Assembly: GCF_035594125.1 (NCBI RefSeq)
Contig: NC_087173.1
Location: 214,501-278,500, forward strand
DNA from: Scylla paramamosain
Taxonomy: Eukaryota > Arthropoda > Malacostraca > Decapoda > Portunidae
Direction: 5' to 3'
DNA length: 64,000 bases
Numbering within the stretch: the first letter of the stretch is position 1; each line of letters starts with the position of its first letter. This document shows, piece after piece, positions 1 through 12,486 of the stretch. The notes under the pieces are model-generated. The model saw nothing but the letters and a program-made list of their open reading frames with translations. It had not been told where the DNA came from and searched no databases. The translations under genes were made by a program, and so were the position numbers.

Positions 1-1930
1 GGAAAGAGTTGTGGTCTGTCTACTTTTGTTTGTGAGGGAGAGTGTAAATGCATGATAGTTGTGTGATGTGGTGTGTGCGTAGTGCAGGTGAAGACACAGT
101 TTGGTTGTTGAGGGGTGGTGCAGCATCCTTGCGTTGCGCTTTCCAGGGAGGCGGCAGTCAATCAGGCCACAGCTTCGGTCACTGGGTCTGTGTACCTTCC
201 CTTTAGAGGCTGCATACACAGGTTATCCCCTGCAACTTTGACCTCTAGTACTTAAAATCACAAAGTTGATCAATAACAGGAGAATGCGGACGAAGAAAAT
301 GAGGATTACATGTGATTACAATGGATAACCAAAACAGAAACACTTCCACAGGTCTTTACATATCGCTTTGGAATTAATTTAGATTAAGTACCCTTTAGTA
401 AAGTAAGCCAAAGCAGTGTATGACTTCTGCCAAACTGACACGCCCTTGTGCTTGTGCTGGCGTGGGAAAACCTTCGTGCAGTGTGGGAAAAACTGGCTGC
501 ATTTTGATTGGAAAGAATGAAGTAAGATTTTATTATTATTCCTATGCAAAAAGAAAAAAAAAATGGAGGAGGAGGAGGAGGGAGGAGGAGGAGGAGGAGG
601 AGGATGAGGTGGTGGTGGTGGTGATGGTGGTAGAGTTTGTAATTTTTCTGTTCCTTTTCCTTAGGGTGAATTGATGATTTTTTCACTCTTCTGAACTCTT
701 CACTCTTGAGAACTCTTCGGGACGGAATGTAATGCAGGTCTTGCGAGCGATGTTCGTCAGAGAGAAGCATGTGTTCCTTAAAATTTCAGTACTTTTTTTT
801 TTTTGTGCGTTGAGTTAAGTATTCATTTACTTTTATGATCAAGTGTCATCTGACTACCATTTAATGCTTCCTTGAACTGCCTTACTACGGTTCTTTTCAT
901 GGATAAAAATTCCAAATAACGTGTTACATTTCATTGGTGGCATGATTTCCCTTTAAAATGAATGCAAAGCAATCAATGTGGCACGTTCCATATCCATTAT
1001 TGTGTCACTTTATTATGCATACAAACACTCCTATTAACGTATCACATCCCGCCCCTGGTGTGATTCCCCTCACCATGAATACAAAGCAATCCAAACGCTA
1101 CAGTTCAGCCCTGCTCATGAAACACACGCTCTGATACAACTAGGCTTTTCACTTACTTTCAGCCCTTGTTTTCTCTTTAATAGTGCGAGAGTTGACTGGC
1201 CTCTTCACTCTTTGATCTCTTTCACAGTTAAACTCCGTAATTCTCCCTGATTTTTATCTGACTTCCCAAACTTGTTATGACTTGAACTGATCATATATGT
1301 TTACTCACCTCCGTATGACTTGAGTTGCTATAAGAGACGAGTATCAAGACACCTTCCTAACTAAATGAACCAACCTGATTTAACTCTCTTTTCCATCCAC
1401 TCTTTACCATGCGGAAATTAAGTGGTATTGTAAACTGTAACCAAATTGTTACCCTTATGATCTATTCTAGACTCTAATAAGTGATCTGGAGACTATGATA
1501 ATAACACGCTCCCTCCACTGCACACCAGCTGTCCGTAATGTATCATGTCCAGTGGCTGTTAATATAAACTGACGCTCTATTAACCTGTCATCACTAATCA
1601 GTAATAATTCACGCACAAGCTCATCCTCGTCACCACAACATCACCATCACCGTCACCATCACCACAGCTTACACAACACTCCACCATGATTCTGTCCCAT
1701 ACCTCACCCCCGCCACAAATAATCATTCCTAATTAATCTCCCGTCCCTCACCACCACCACTAACAACAACATCACACCTCACTCTCAACTTCTCCCATTT
1801 TCACGAGTTCCTTTCTTCTCTTCCCTCGCTCCACCATCCTTCATCCTCTCTCCCTTACGTTCCATCCTTCCTTTTGCCGACTTAATGCTTGCAACAGACG
1901 CCCCTCCTCTTCCTCCCCCTCCTCCTCCAG
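1..1930. other. No gene recognised; intron-like or intergenic DNA
   Basis: I see no open frame with protein-like composition on either strand. The open frames at 384-770 (-) and 420-674 (+) are translations of a purine-rich GGA/GGT simple repeat and I do not treat them as genes. Around 1590-1830 the sequence is rich in CAC/CCA triplets. From about 1885 it becomes the pyrimidine tract that leads into the exon candidate at 1931. Confidence 0.6.
564..632 (+). repeat. GGA/GGT trinucleotide tract
   Basis: About 40 bases of GGA triplets pass into GGT/GAT triplets, preceded by an A-rich run. It is an imperfect purine-rich microsatellite. It accounts for the poly-Glu/poly-Val and poly-His/poly-Leu open frames on the two strands. 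Confidence 0.9.
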
Positions 1931-2104
1931 TCCCGTAGTATTAGCAGGGCCTTGTCTCCCCTCATAAGCAGGGAGCTGTGGGAGGAACTGGAGGGATGTT
2001 TAGTGGAACATGTCGAAATAGCGTTGCCTAGCCGCCGCCGAGTACAGGAGTGTATTGAGGGTGCATTATCTCGCTACAGTGGCGGTGAACGGGGAGATGG
2101 ATCG
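1931..2104 (+). CDS. Candidate internal exon of a host protein-coding gene
   Basis: The sequence shows a long pyrimidine tract (about 1901-1928) ending in CAG at 1928-1930, a branch-point-like CTTAAT near 1881, and a consensus donor GTGAGT at 2105-2110. The 174 bases between are open in one frame (58 codons, phase 0 at both ends). The translation has normal mixed composition with a charged core: LWEELEGCLVEHVEIALPS at about residues 17-35, then an Arg-rich stretch and an Ile-Glu-Gly segment. GC content is clearly higher than in the flanks. I do not recognise the family and propose no function. The reading frame also has an ATG upstream at 1889, but it lies inside the pyrimidine tract, so an internal exon fits better than a start. 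No partner exon is visible downstream: the next sequence is degenerate GATA repeat and microsatellite. It could also be a chance open frame with fortuitous splice signals. Confidence 0.45.
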
Positions 2105-3070
2105 GTGAGTATGTTCAGGCGCAGATAGAGAAATGTGTTTGGTCTGACAAATTGATTAATGAATAGGTATCTGGTTGAACAGGTAGATTTATAGATAGAT
2201 GGCTGGATGGGTAAATGGTTAAATAGATCGACTGGCTGATAAATAGATATATAGATGGACAGATGGATGGATAGATAGATTGATAGATAGATGAATAAAT
2301 GAATAAGTATTTAATTACAGATATAAATAGATGGGTAGATAAACAGTTCAGTAAGCAGAAAATAGATTAGATAAATAGACAGACGGACAGACAGACAGAC
2401 AGTGATAATAAGTACTTAAGTGGGAAAATATGTTGATAAATGCCCGTTGTAGATAAGAAGGTAGAAGTATTAGGTAGGGAGAGGTACACAGATAAAAACA
2501 TCGACGAATGGGTAGGTAAGTGAAGAAACACAGGAAGGTAGGATGGTTGAAGAGCAATATACATAAACAAATAAGAAGAAAGTGTAAATGTAAGCGATGA
2601 ATCAGATAAAGAGAGAAATTAGCTGTATATTGATGGACAGAACATATAGAAAAGCAACTGTAAATCATGGTAAACAAACTAAGATAAATAAAGGTATGTA
2701 CTATGTTAGAAGGAAATTACATTAGAGAGTCAGCCAGCATATCAGACATTCAGAAAGCAGCACAGACAAAGACACATAGACAGACTGACTGATGGGTGCA
2801 TATGCCAAATGAAATAGTAAACAAACATACATATATAGAATCATTACAAAAAGAAAAATATCAGAGACTTTGAGGCAGACACTGAATTTCGTATAACGAA
2901 GATATTTGTATGTTCATGTTTCGTAAATTACACACGAGCGATGGATAAAAAGGAGAGATTTTACATATAAACCTAGAGAAACAAAAGAAAGCAAAACATT
3001 ATAAAACAAAAAAGGAATAAAAAAAAACATGAATCCTTCTATCTGTGAATCACGTTGAAAACAGAGGCGC
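2105..3070. other. Intron-like AT-rich DNA with degenerate GATA/GACA repeats
   Basis: After the donor-like site the sequence is A-rich, with many imperfect TAGA, TGGA and CAGA tetramers (densest at about 2188-2400). No coding frame is recognisable. Minus-strand frames here are Leu/Tyr/Ser-rich translations of the tetramer repeat. Confidence 0.6.
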
Positions 3071-3110
3071 CCACACACACACACACACACACAGACACAC
3101 ACACACACAC
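3071..3110 (+). repeat. (CA)n microsatellite
   Basis: About 20 CA dinucleotides with one CAGA interruption. Confidence 0.95.
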
Positions 3111-3258
3111 TCACTTTTCTGTCGCCAAAAATACACGCAATTATCCTGCTAGTCTATGAATTATCCTTCCAGAAATGAAAAATGCATAAATGTTATGAAT
3201 TTTGTGTATTGTTGTGTGGATCACTGGAACTGTGTTGAAATCTTAACGGCAGAACCAT

Positions 3259-3452
<194 letters not shown>

Positions 3453-3549
3453 TTGCAACACAATACTCATGCATATATATCGTGCACACTTTTCTGCCGC
3501 TTTCTTCTTTCTTTCATGCGACATTTGGAAAAAGCAAATGTTGAGTTAT

Positions 3550-3552
<3 letters not shown>

Positions 3553-3596
<44 letters not shown>

Positions 3597-3601
3597 ATAA
3601 C

Positions 3602-3636
<35 letters not shown>
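3553..3636 (+). repeat. Compound (TG)n(AAT)n microsatellite
   Basis: About 20 TG units run directly into about 14 AAT units, with one CAA interruption. Confidence 0.95.
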
Positions 3637-3637
<1 letters not shown>

Positions 3638-3775
3638 CGGTTTATTCTTTAGGCAGTCAACAAACAGAAAATGTACATTGGGGGTGGGGAAATACTTGAC
3701 ATTAATCCTAAAGGTAAGTCAAATCTAGAAGGGACTATTGATTGATGGCTCGCACCATTGTGGGAATCGCACTGA

Positions 3776-3778
<3 letters not shown>

Positions 3779-3839
<61 letters not shown>

Positions 3840-3840
3840 G
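3779..3840 (+). repeat. (TG)n microsatellite
   Basis: About 31 TG units with a single TT interruption near 3813. It is followed by a short CAGA repeat (about 3851-3869). Confidence 0.95.
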
Positions 3841-4174
3841 ATAATAGACAAACAGACAGACAGACAGATACTTTAAAATACACAAAATTGCACATAAGCT
3901 GGGAACAGAGGCTCTCAGCCAATCACGCACCCTCCCACACAAGACAGACAGAAGGTCAAAGATATACTGATATACGTATTGATATACAATCTCTAACTGT
4001 TCGGTCAATATGTTGACGCTACACGAACTTACATATTTTACTGTGCGTCTCGAAGGAGTAACGCCAGAAGATGACAACGTCCGCCCTTTACTGCTCAGGG
4101 AAGTGTGTTGCTGGCTGTTTGTTGGAGTTTCAGGATTCACGAAGGCTGACGAACAGTTTTAAAAGTAGGAATGT

Positions 4175-4178
<4 letters not shown>

Positions 4179-4271
<93 letters not shown>
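4179..4271 (+). repeat. (GA)n microsatellite
   Basis: About 46 GA units with one AA interruption at the end. Confidence 0.95.
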
Positions 4272-4371
4272 CGCACAAACATAAAATCGGAGAGACTGAA
4301 ATAGAAAGGTTGAAGTAAAAAAGAATGAAAAAAAAGTTTCAAATGTATAGAGAAGTAAATGTATATACATG

Positions 4372-4372
<1 letters not shown>

Positions 4373-4409
<37 letters not shown>
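4373..4409 (+). repeat. (CA)n microsatellite
   Basis: About 18 CA units, with a shorter CA run at about 4425-4436. It lies about 55 bp beyond the truncated end of the minus-strand LINE. Confidence 0.95.
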
Positions 4410-4410
<1 letters not shown>

Positions 4411-4463
4411 TAACATTCATAGCACCACACACACACAAAAAAAAGGCAGAAAATAAAAAAAAA

Positions 4464-5307
4464 GTGTAGAGAGCTTAGGTCTGAAACCGTGTTGTGTCTT
4501 ACTAAGGAGATCGAGGTATGAGGTATGAGGTATGAGATCGAGGTATGAGATGAGCTGAGCAGCAATAACTTTCTCGAGAACCTTAGAGATAATTGGTAGA
4601 AGAGGTATTGGACGATAATTTTTTGGTTCCATAACATCTCTTGTCTTGAAAACAAGAGCTACAATAGCGTGTTTCCAGGATTCAGGGAACAGTCCTGTTA
4701 CAATTGACGAGTTAACTATACACGTAAGGTACGGGATTATGACTGGCAAGGATTCTTTTAGAAATCGTAGTGAGATATTGTCGGAACCACGAGAAGAAGT
4801 GTTTTTTAGGTACAACAGTGTCGCTATCTGTTGGTTCAGGTCGAAACATGTTATAAAATTGGTTGCTGGTGTTGTTGTTGTTGGGTATAGGCGCGTTCTG
4901 ATTACCCCTGCGAATTTGTTGTGTTTTTTCTCGAAAGTAACCTTTCCATCGTTGGCAAAAAAATTACTGAAAGCCTCAACTTTGTTTCTCACTGCTTTTT
5001 CGTCGTTATCAAGTTCCAGTGGAATTTTGCATTTGTCAGTGGAGATGACATGTTTCAATAAACCCCACGAACCTGCACAATTCCCTTTATTTGTCTCAAG
5101 TTTGTTGCTGTAATATTCTGATCTAGTTTTATAGATTGACTTTTTAACTTCTTGCTTAAATATCTTGTATTTCGACTGTAAGTCTACATACATTGGACCT
5201 TTCGTTTTTGAGATTTATTTGTGTTGTGTCCCTCTCATGCATTAATGCTCGTAAATGTTCGTTGATCCATTGGGCGGAGGGTCTCTTGATTTCTTCTGTG
5301 ACTAGTG
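4464..5307 (-). pseudogene. LINE reverse transcriptase, N-terminal part
   Basis: On the minus strand the linker (WINEHLRALMHERD, about 5265-5307) leads into a reverse-transcriptase N-terminal region. Recognisable segments are FFANDG, SSRGSDNIS, TGLFPESWKHA, NYRPIPLLPIISKVLEK and finally QHGFRPKLS. These are the early palm and finger motifs of Jockey/CR1-type enzymes. The frame then runs into simple sequence. The catalytic YADD/FADD motif and everything downstream is missing, so the polymerase is inactive. A small duplication (HTSYLDL repeated) precedes QHGFR. It belongs to the same element as the endonuclease frame immediately upstream. Confidence 0.88.
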
Positions 5308-5318
5308 AGCACAGTAGT

Positions 5319-6060
5319 CTAAACAATTATTGAAAGTATTTGTGAATATATTAACTTGTGTGTTGACGTTGTCTGTGGTAAAAAATTATTCCAAATGTGA
5401 CTTTCTTGTCTTAATAAACTGCATAATGTCTCAGGGGAGTAAGTGGTTAAATTTCGAAATGTTTTTACGGTAGGTGGACGCTTTGGCTTTTTTAAGTTTA
5501 CGGTCACGCTAATGATCTCGTGGTCGGCTACAGGATACGGAACTGTGTCAGAATGTAAAATGGACTTTGCCTTATTAGTGACTATTAAGTCTTTGAGGGT
5601 GGCAGAAGTGGGGGTAGTTTTCGTGTGTTTCCTGATTACCTGTGTCAGTTTAGCATTCGAAATTATTTGTTTCATTTTACTGTTATCGGATAAAATATTA
5701 TCATTAAAATCTCCTAAAATATAAAAAGACTTACCTTTTAAATTAACATATCTGATGATGTCAGTTATATAATCATAAGTTTGGCTAAGAGATTTTGGGT
5801 GTCGGTACAGGCAGCCAATAATGACACTGGGAAACTTGCTGCTCTGCACCGTCACCCACACGTCCTCAACACCTTGCGGCCTCACAATATCAATTTCTAT
5901 TGGGACTACTTTATGCACATCTGTGGTATAAATACATACACCTCCTCCCCTACCTTTATCACATCTGTACACTTTATATTCGGGTATGTCATTGTGTTCA
6001 TTCGGAATATCATTACACAGCCATGTCTCACTAGTGCACAATACATCCGTTTTCTTTTCC
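5319..6060 (-). pseudogene. LINE endonuclease (APE-type) C-terminal part
   Basis: This encodes the later two-thirds of an apurinic-like endonuclease, the enzyme that nicks target DNA to start target-primed reverse transcription. Visible motifs, in order on the minus strand: SETWL close to the right edge, RGGGVCIY, GCLYRHP, LGDFND and VADHEIISV. The last two correspond to the catalytic Asp/Asn and the terminal Asp-His pair of the family. The N-terminal part carrying the first catalytic residues is absent, cut off at the (AG)n tract. The frame ends at 5319. The following linker, with WINEHLRALMHERD, continues in another frame from about 5307, so a frameshift separates the two. It cannot be functional. 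Confidence 0.88.
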
Positions 6061-6067
6061 CTAACAA

Positions 6068-6072
<5 letters not shown>

Positions 6073-6145
<73 letters not shown>
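6073..6145 (+). repeat. (AG)n microsatellite abutting the LINE
   Basis: About 36 AG units starting directly at the truncated 5' side of the minus-strand LINE. Confidence 0.95.
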
Positions 6146-6148
<3 letters not shown>

Positions 6149-6206
6149 GAGGACGATAAGGAAGAAAAAGAGGTAAGACGAGAGAGAGGGAGTAGGAAAC
6201 GAAAGG

Positions 6207-6209
<3 letters not shown>

Positions 6210-6297
<88 letters not shown>
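6210..6297 (+). repeat. (GA)n microsatellite
   Basis: About 44 units, separated from the previous AG tract by 65 bp of purine-rich sequence. Confidence 0.95.
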
Positions 6298-6300
<3 letters not shown>

Positions 6301-6659
6301 TGTCTTTCCTGTCACCTTCCTTTCATATTTATTTCTTATGACATTTTATGAGACAAGATAGTACTTCGGTATCCTTATGTTACATTGTTTTTGTCTTTTT
6401 ATTTATATATTTATTCTTTTGCTTATTACTTATATATAATATATATATACTTTTACAGTCATTTGTTATTAGACAGGACTTTGTTATTTTATGCTGTTTC
6501 TTTCTTTTATACAGTGTTGCACGTGAGTATACGATTTTTTTTTTTTTTTTGTAAGAGGGAAAAAGTTATTTCGGATTTTATCAGTGGAAAGAAAACGTGT
6601 GTGGGATTTTTCTGAGGAACGTTATTCGTATGTTGAGAGAGGAGAATCTTTAAACTTCA

Positions 6660-6797
<138 letters not shown>

Positions 6798-7462
6798 CGC
6801 TTTACATAACAGTGGAACCTTGCACAGTTTAAATGGATGAGGAGAGAAAATAGAGATACAGATGGATGGATGGATAGATAGATAGGTAGATAGATAAAAG
6901 ATAGACAGATAAGTAGATAGATAGACAGATAGACAGACGGTCATATTTGCCTTGATATCGCCGTGTAATAAGCCCCGAGGAATTCATTTTTCATAGAACG
7001 TTAATTGATTTATATGTGGAAGGCGAAGCAAGGCAGCACGTGTGAAAGGTAATGCAGGATAAGATAATGTGATATGACTGCCATTTAGCGTCCTTGTGTG
7101 TGAGGTCCACAGGGCCAGAGTGAAGGGGGAGGGCACATATCAACTCTACCATTCCACATGTCTCGGAACCCTACACTTAGTCAGTCAATCAGTAAGAAAG
7201 TAATAATAAGCAATAACATTATACAAAAGTAAATAAATAACACCACAAATCATTACATAAAAATAAGTATTGTCCATTAAGCAAACACAGCATCAGCCCC
7301 ACTCTCACCACTTCTCCCTCCTTCTCTCACCACCACTTGGCACACCACGCCTCCCCACAGTTGGTCCTTTAACTCTTTTATTCTTCCTGCCGGTCGTGTT
7401 CCACTTCAGCAACAGCCCTCTTTCTCCGCCACCACCACCCTTTCACTGCCACACACACCACA
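6798..7462. other. No gene seen; degenerate GATA/GACA repeat then unique DNA
   Basis: Positions 6830-6945 are imperfect GATG/GATA/GACA tetramers. The remainder is AT-rich with no recognisable coding sequence or RNA gene. Confidence 0.6.
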
Positions 7463-7515
7463 TCCTCCTCCTCCTCCTCCTCCTCCTCCTCCTCCTCCTC
7501 CTCCTCCTCCTCCTC
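7463..7515 (+). repeat. (CTC)n trinucleotide microsatellite
   Basis: About 17 perfect CTC triplets in a C-rich stretch. It gives the poly-Leu open frame. Confidence 0.95.
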
Positions 7516-8298
7516 TATCATTCTGGCATGACGTGTTCAAGAGATTTATCTATTCCTGATAATTGGCTAATCATTTATAGTAATAACATTCTCGTGCGAG
7601 GTTATTAATATGTGAAATTTATCATTATTTGACTAACGACCTTCACCCCTAGTTAATATTTGCCCGTCTCGACGTAGAATTTTCCACCTCGCGTGTGTAC
7701 TCTCGCCTGCCCTCCCCAGCTTGCCTGCTTGAATATAAAGGATCTGTTGTAATGGAAGATCAGTGCAGTGTCCCTCCCGACCCGGCCACTTGTCTCTTGT
7801 GGTTCTGTCTCCAGATGCTGCTGTGGCCATTTCAGTGTCGCGATGCTCTGCTGGTGAGAGGAGGTTTGTCTTGCATTGTACTTTTCTTTATGAAACATGG
7901 AAACACACGCATACGAGAACAGAGACTTGGTGCTGTATGCTCTTCCTTTGTGTTCCTCTCTGAATTCAAATGTTATGGTTATCTTTAGGAGAAAAAACAA
8001 ATAAGTAAATAAAAGCACTCCTTTTCTTCAAGTTATTCCCTCTTGTTCTAATGTAAACTACTAACACTATTGATTTTAAGTGAGACGCTTTATCAGTGTT
8101 GGTAGTTTAGATAAAAAAATATTCTTAATCTCATAAACACAGGCTCTATTTAACAAGAAACAACAGCAGGTGTGTGAAGGGTGAGGAATGTGGCAGCTAA
8201 CCGATTACCAGCAAGAACCCAAGCTACATTTAGTAGTTTCATAGGAGTACCTGAAACTTAAGTGAATGAAACAAGTATGAATTTGCATATCTACCATA
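7516..8298. other. No gene recognised
   Basis: Overlapping open frames on both strands at 7633-8018 are short and match no family I know. GC content is slightly higher at 7680-7860. There is no convincing splice-bounded coding exon. Confidence 0.5.
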
Positions 8299-8329
8299 GT
8301 GGTGGTGGTGGTGGTGGTGGTGGTGGTGA
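8299..8329 (+). repeat. (GGT)n trinucleotide microsatellite
   Basis: About 10 GGT triplets. Confidence 0.95.
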
Positions 8330-8561
8330 GGGTGTAAATCTAGAATGAGAGTGAGCGTCTTTGTGTTTCCTCCACCGAGACGAAGAAAGAGAATAGGGAT
8401 TCCTAATACTCCAGGAATTGTCTTTGTTTCCAGAAAGCAAGAGAAAGCAAAGAAAAATTGTTATATGCTAGTTTTATCGCAATTTTTTATACTTGCGATA
8501 TACTTTATACTATTTCACTCTTTTAATGAACGTATAAACTACAGAACGAAACCAAAATAAT
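8330..8561. other. Short unique stretch before the satellite
   Basis: AT-rich, no recognisable gene. The open frame at 8345-8560 (+) has no family resemblance. The 28-bp array begins immediately after it. Confidence 0.5.
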
Positions 8562-9598
8562 GCCAGCTCCCTGTGGCTGTATCAAGACACCAGTCTCTTT
8601 GTGGCTGCATCGATCCAACCCCCTCGTTGTTGCTGCATCAAAGCAATAATCTCTTTGTGGCTGCATCAAGCCAACCCCTTCGTTGTGGTTGCTTCTTAGC
8701 AAGATTCTCGTTGTGGAGGCAGCATGCTCTTTGTGGCTGTATCGAGGCAAAAAATCTCGTTTTGGCTGTATAGCCAACTTCGTTGTGGCTGCATCGAGGC
8801 AACAATCTACTTTTGGCTGCATCGAGACAACAATCTCGTTGTGGCTTCATCGAGCCATCCCTCTCTTTGTGGCTGAATCGAGGCAGCAACCTCGTTGTGG
8901 CTGCATCGTGTCAACAATCGTTGCATGGCAACCAATTTAGTAGTGGCTGCATCGTTGCAACAATCTCTTTATGGCTGCATCGTTGCAACCCCTTCGTTGT
9001 TTCTGCAACGAGGCAAGAATCTCGTTGTGGCTATATCAAGGAAGGAAGATCATTGTAGCTGCATCTCGTTGTATCTTATAGAGCCAATCCCTTCGTTGAG
9101 GCTGCGTCGAGGTAGCAAGTTTGTTGTGGATGCATCGATGTAACAACCTCGTTCTGGCTGCATCGTGGCTAAATTCCCTTTGTAGCTGCATCGAGGCATC
9201 AGTCTCTTTGTTACTGCATCGAGAGAACATTCTCGATTAGCTGCATCGAGGCAACAATCTTCGTTTTTTCTGCATTAAAGGAACAATCCCGTTGTGGATG
9301 CATCAAGTCAGCAAGCTCATTGTGACTGCATTGAGCCAACGCCCTCGTTTTTGATGTATCAAATCATCAATCTCGTTGTGGGTGCATCTAGCCAACCCCT
9401 TCGTTGTGACTGCATCGAAACAGCAATATCGATTAGCTGCATCGAGACAGTAAGCTCGATGAAGATGTATCGAGTGACCAATCTCGTTGTGGTTGCATCG
9501 AACAAAACTTCTCTCTTTGGCTGCTTGGATGCAGCAAGCTCGTTGTGTCTGCATCGAGCCTACCAACTCGTTGTTGCTGCATCAGACCGACAATCTTG
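8562..9598 (+). repeat. 28-bp array, F block 1
   Basis: Units read GGCTGCATCGAGG on the plus strand. Divergence is fairly high. It ends at a junction reading CAGACCGACAATCTT, after which units are inverted. Confidence 0.9.
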
Positions 9599-11572
9599 AT
9601 GCAGCCACAACGAGATTGTTGTCTCGATGCAACCACAAAGAGGTTGTTGCCTCGATGCTACCAAAAGGTGATCATTACCTCGATGAGGCCACAACGAAAT
9701 TGTTCTCTTGATGCTGCCACAATGAGGTTTTTGCCTGAATGAAACCACAAGGAGATTGTTGCCTCGATGCAGCCACAACAAAATTGTTCCTTCGACGCAT
9801 ACCTAGATTGTTGCCTCGATGCAGCCATAACGAGCTTGCTTCCTCGATGCAACCTCGATGCAGGGGTTGGCTTGAAGCGCCCACAACGAGATTGTTGCAT
9901 CGAAGCAACCACAACAAAATTGTTCCTTCGATGCAGTCACAACTAGATTGTTGCCTCCATGCAACCAGAACGAGCTTCTTGCCTCGATAAAGCCACAAAG
10001 AGATTGTTGCCTCCATGCAGCCAAAACAAAGAGATTAGCTCGATGCAGCCACAAAGAGACTGCTGCCTCGAAGCAAACACAATGAACTTACTGCCTCGAT
10101 GTTGCCACAACGAGATTGTTGAATTGATGCAACCACAATATATTGGCTTGTTTCAGCCACGACGAGATTGTTGCTTCGATGCAGCCACAACGAAGGGGGT
10201 AGATCGATGTAGCGACAACGAGATTGGCGCATCGATGCAGCCAAAACAAGCTTGCTGCATCAATGCAGCAACAACGAGATTGTCGACTCTATGTAGTCAA
10301 AATGAGATTGTTGCCTAGATGCAGCCACAACGAGATTGTTGCCTGCAGCAAAAACTAGGGGTTTGGCTCTATGTACCCACAACGAGATTTTTGCCTTGAT
10401 GCAGCCACAACGAGCATGCTGCTTCAATGCAGCCACAACGAAATTGTTTAATCGCTGCAGCCACAACGAAGAGGTTGGCTCGATACACCCATACCTAACA
10501 AGATTCTTGCCTCGATGCAGCCACAACGAGCTTGCTTCCTCGATACAGCTACAATGAGATTGTTGCCTCGACGCAACCAAATCCAAATGGTTGGGTTCGA
10601 TGCACCCACAACGAGACTGTTCCTTCGATGCAGCCACATCGAGATTGTTGCCTTGATGCAGCTACAACAAGCTTGCTTCCTCGATGTAGACACAGCGAGA
10701 AGGTTGACTCGATGGAGCCACAACAAGGTTGCTGCCTCGATGCAGCCAAAACGATATTGTTCCTAAATACAGCCACAACGAGGTTGTTGGCTCGCTGCAG
10801 CCACAACGAGATAGTTGCCTCGATGGAGCCATAAATATCGGGTTCGATCGATGCAGCCACAAAGAGATTGTTGCCTCGATGCAACCACAACGAGGGGGTT
10901 TCTTCGATGCAACTACAACGATATTTTTGCCTCGATAGAGCCACAACTAGCTTGCTTCCTCGATATAACCACAATGAGAGGGTTGGCTCCATGCAGCCAC
11001 AACGAAACGGAGCCACAACGAGATTGGTGCCTCGATGCAGCCACAACAAGCTTGCTGCATCGATGTAGCCAAAATGAGATTGTTGCCACGATGCAGCAAC
11101 AACAAAATTGTTGAATCAATGTATCCTCAACGAGACTGTTGCCTCGATGCAGCCAAACTGAGATTGTTGATTCGATGCAGCCACAACGAGATTGTTGCCT
11201 CGATGCAGCAAAAACGAGGGATTGGTTTCGAGGCACCCATAACGTGATTTTTTGTCTTGATCCTGCCACATCGAGTATGCTGCTTCGATGCAGCCACAAC
11301 GAGATTGTTTCCTCGATGCAGCCATAATGAAGAAGTTGGTTCTATGCACCCATAACTAGATTGTTGCCTCGATGCAGTTACTACGAGATTGTTGCCTCGA
11401 GGCAGCAACAACGAGGTTGTTGTCTCGCTGCATCCACATCGAGCTTGCTGCTTCGATCCAGACACAACGAGCGTGTTGTCTCGATGTAGCCAAAAAGAGA
11501 TTGTTGCATTGATGCAGCCACAAAGAGACTGTTCCATCGATACAAGCACAACAAAGGGGTTGGCTTGATGCA
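9599..11572 (-). repeat. 28-bp array, R block 1
   Basis: Units read CGATGCAGCCACAACGAG on the plus strand. It includes the GGGGTTGGCT and CTTGCTGCCT variants at intervals. It ends near the palindrome TTGATGCATCAA at the next switch. Confidence 0.9.
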
Positions 11573-12486
11573 TCAAGGCAATAATCCCGTTGTGGGTACA
11601 TCGAAACGAACCCCCTCGTTATGGCTGCATGGATGCAACAATATCGTTGTCGCTGCATCGAGCCTGCTCTTTTGTTGTGGCCTACCCCCTTTTTTGGCTC
11701 CATAGAGGCAGAAGCTCATTGTGGCTTCATCGAGGGAACAATCTTTGTGGCTCTATAAGGCAACAATCTCGTTGTGGGTGCATCGAGGCAGCAATCTCAT
11801 TGTTACTGCATTGAGACAAGAATCTCGTTGTTGCTGCATCGAGGCAAGAATCTCGTTGTGGCTACATCGAGGCAGCAGGCTCGTTGTGGAGTGCATCTAG
11901 TCAAACCCCCTCATGGTGCCTTTTTCGAGGCAACAGTCTCGTTGTCCCAGGTAAGAGTTAACCTCTCCGTTGTATCTGCATTCGTGGCAACAATTTTGTT
12001 GCGGCTGTATCGAGGCAACAGTCTCGTTGTGGCTGCATCAAGGCAACATTCTCGATATAACTGCATCGAGGCAACTTCTTGTTGCTGCATCGAGGCAACA
12101 ATCTCGGTGCGTCTGCATCGAGTCAACAATCTCAATTTTGCTGCATCAAGCCAAACCCCTTGTTGTAGATGCATATATCAAACAAGCTCATTGTGCCTGC
12201 ATCGAGGCAACAATTTCTTTGTTGCTGCATCGTGGCAACAATCTCGTTCTGGCTGCATCGAGGCAACAATCTCAATGTGGCTGCATCGATTCGAGAATCT
12301 CGTTGTTGCTGCATCGAGACAAAAACTCTCGCTGTGGCTACATCGTCGCAGCAAGTTCGTTGTGGATGCATCCAGGCACCAATCTCGTTGTGGCTGCATC
12401 GAGCCAAACACCCTCGTTGTGCCTGCATCGAGGCAACAGTCTCGTTGTCGCTGGTCCGAGTTAACCCATCCGTTACTGCTGCATGG
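11573..12486 (+). repeat. 28-bp array, F block 2
   Basis: F-oriented units. The entry junction is the palindrome TTGATGCATCAA (about 11567-11578). The exit is near GGAGCCTCGATTGTTG. Confidence 0.9.

Larger units (their letters stand above)
4464..6062 (-). mobile_element. Non-LTR retrotransposon (LINE) fragment, both ends missing
   Basis: Reading the minus strand from 6062 to 4464 gives the later part of an APE-type endonuclease, a linker, and the first part of a reverse transcriptase. The right edge passes straight into an (AG)n tract at 6073. The left edge stops soon after the RT motif QHGFR and passes into A-rich and CA-rich simple sequence. No 5' UTR, 3' UTR or poly(A) end is present, so this is an internal fragment. 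Domain order and motifs fit the Jockey/CR1 group; I cannot assign a clade. At least one frameshift lies near 5310. A short GAGGTATGAG tandem duplication sits inside the RT part (about 4509-4550). Confidence 0.88.

Noticed and set aside
150..255. Open stretch after TTTCCAG near 147 as a terminal exon
   Set aside because: Composition is not clearly protein-like, and neither a conserved motif nor a polyadenylation signal nearby supports it.
384..770. 128-codon minus-strand frame with poly-His, poly-Leu and poly-Pro
   Set aside because: It is the reverse reading of the GGA/GGT triplet tract, with no recognisable domain in the flanks.
7815..7853. 39-bp microexon candidate between CCAG and GTGAGA
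   Set aside because: Only 13 codons with a weak pyrimidine tract; chance occurrence is likely and there is no supporting neighbouring exon.
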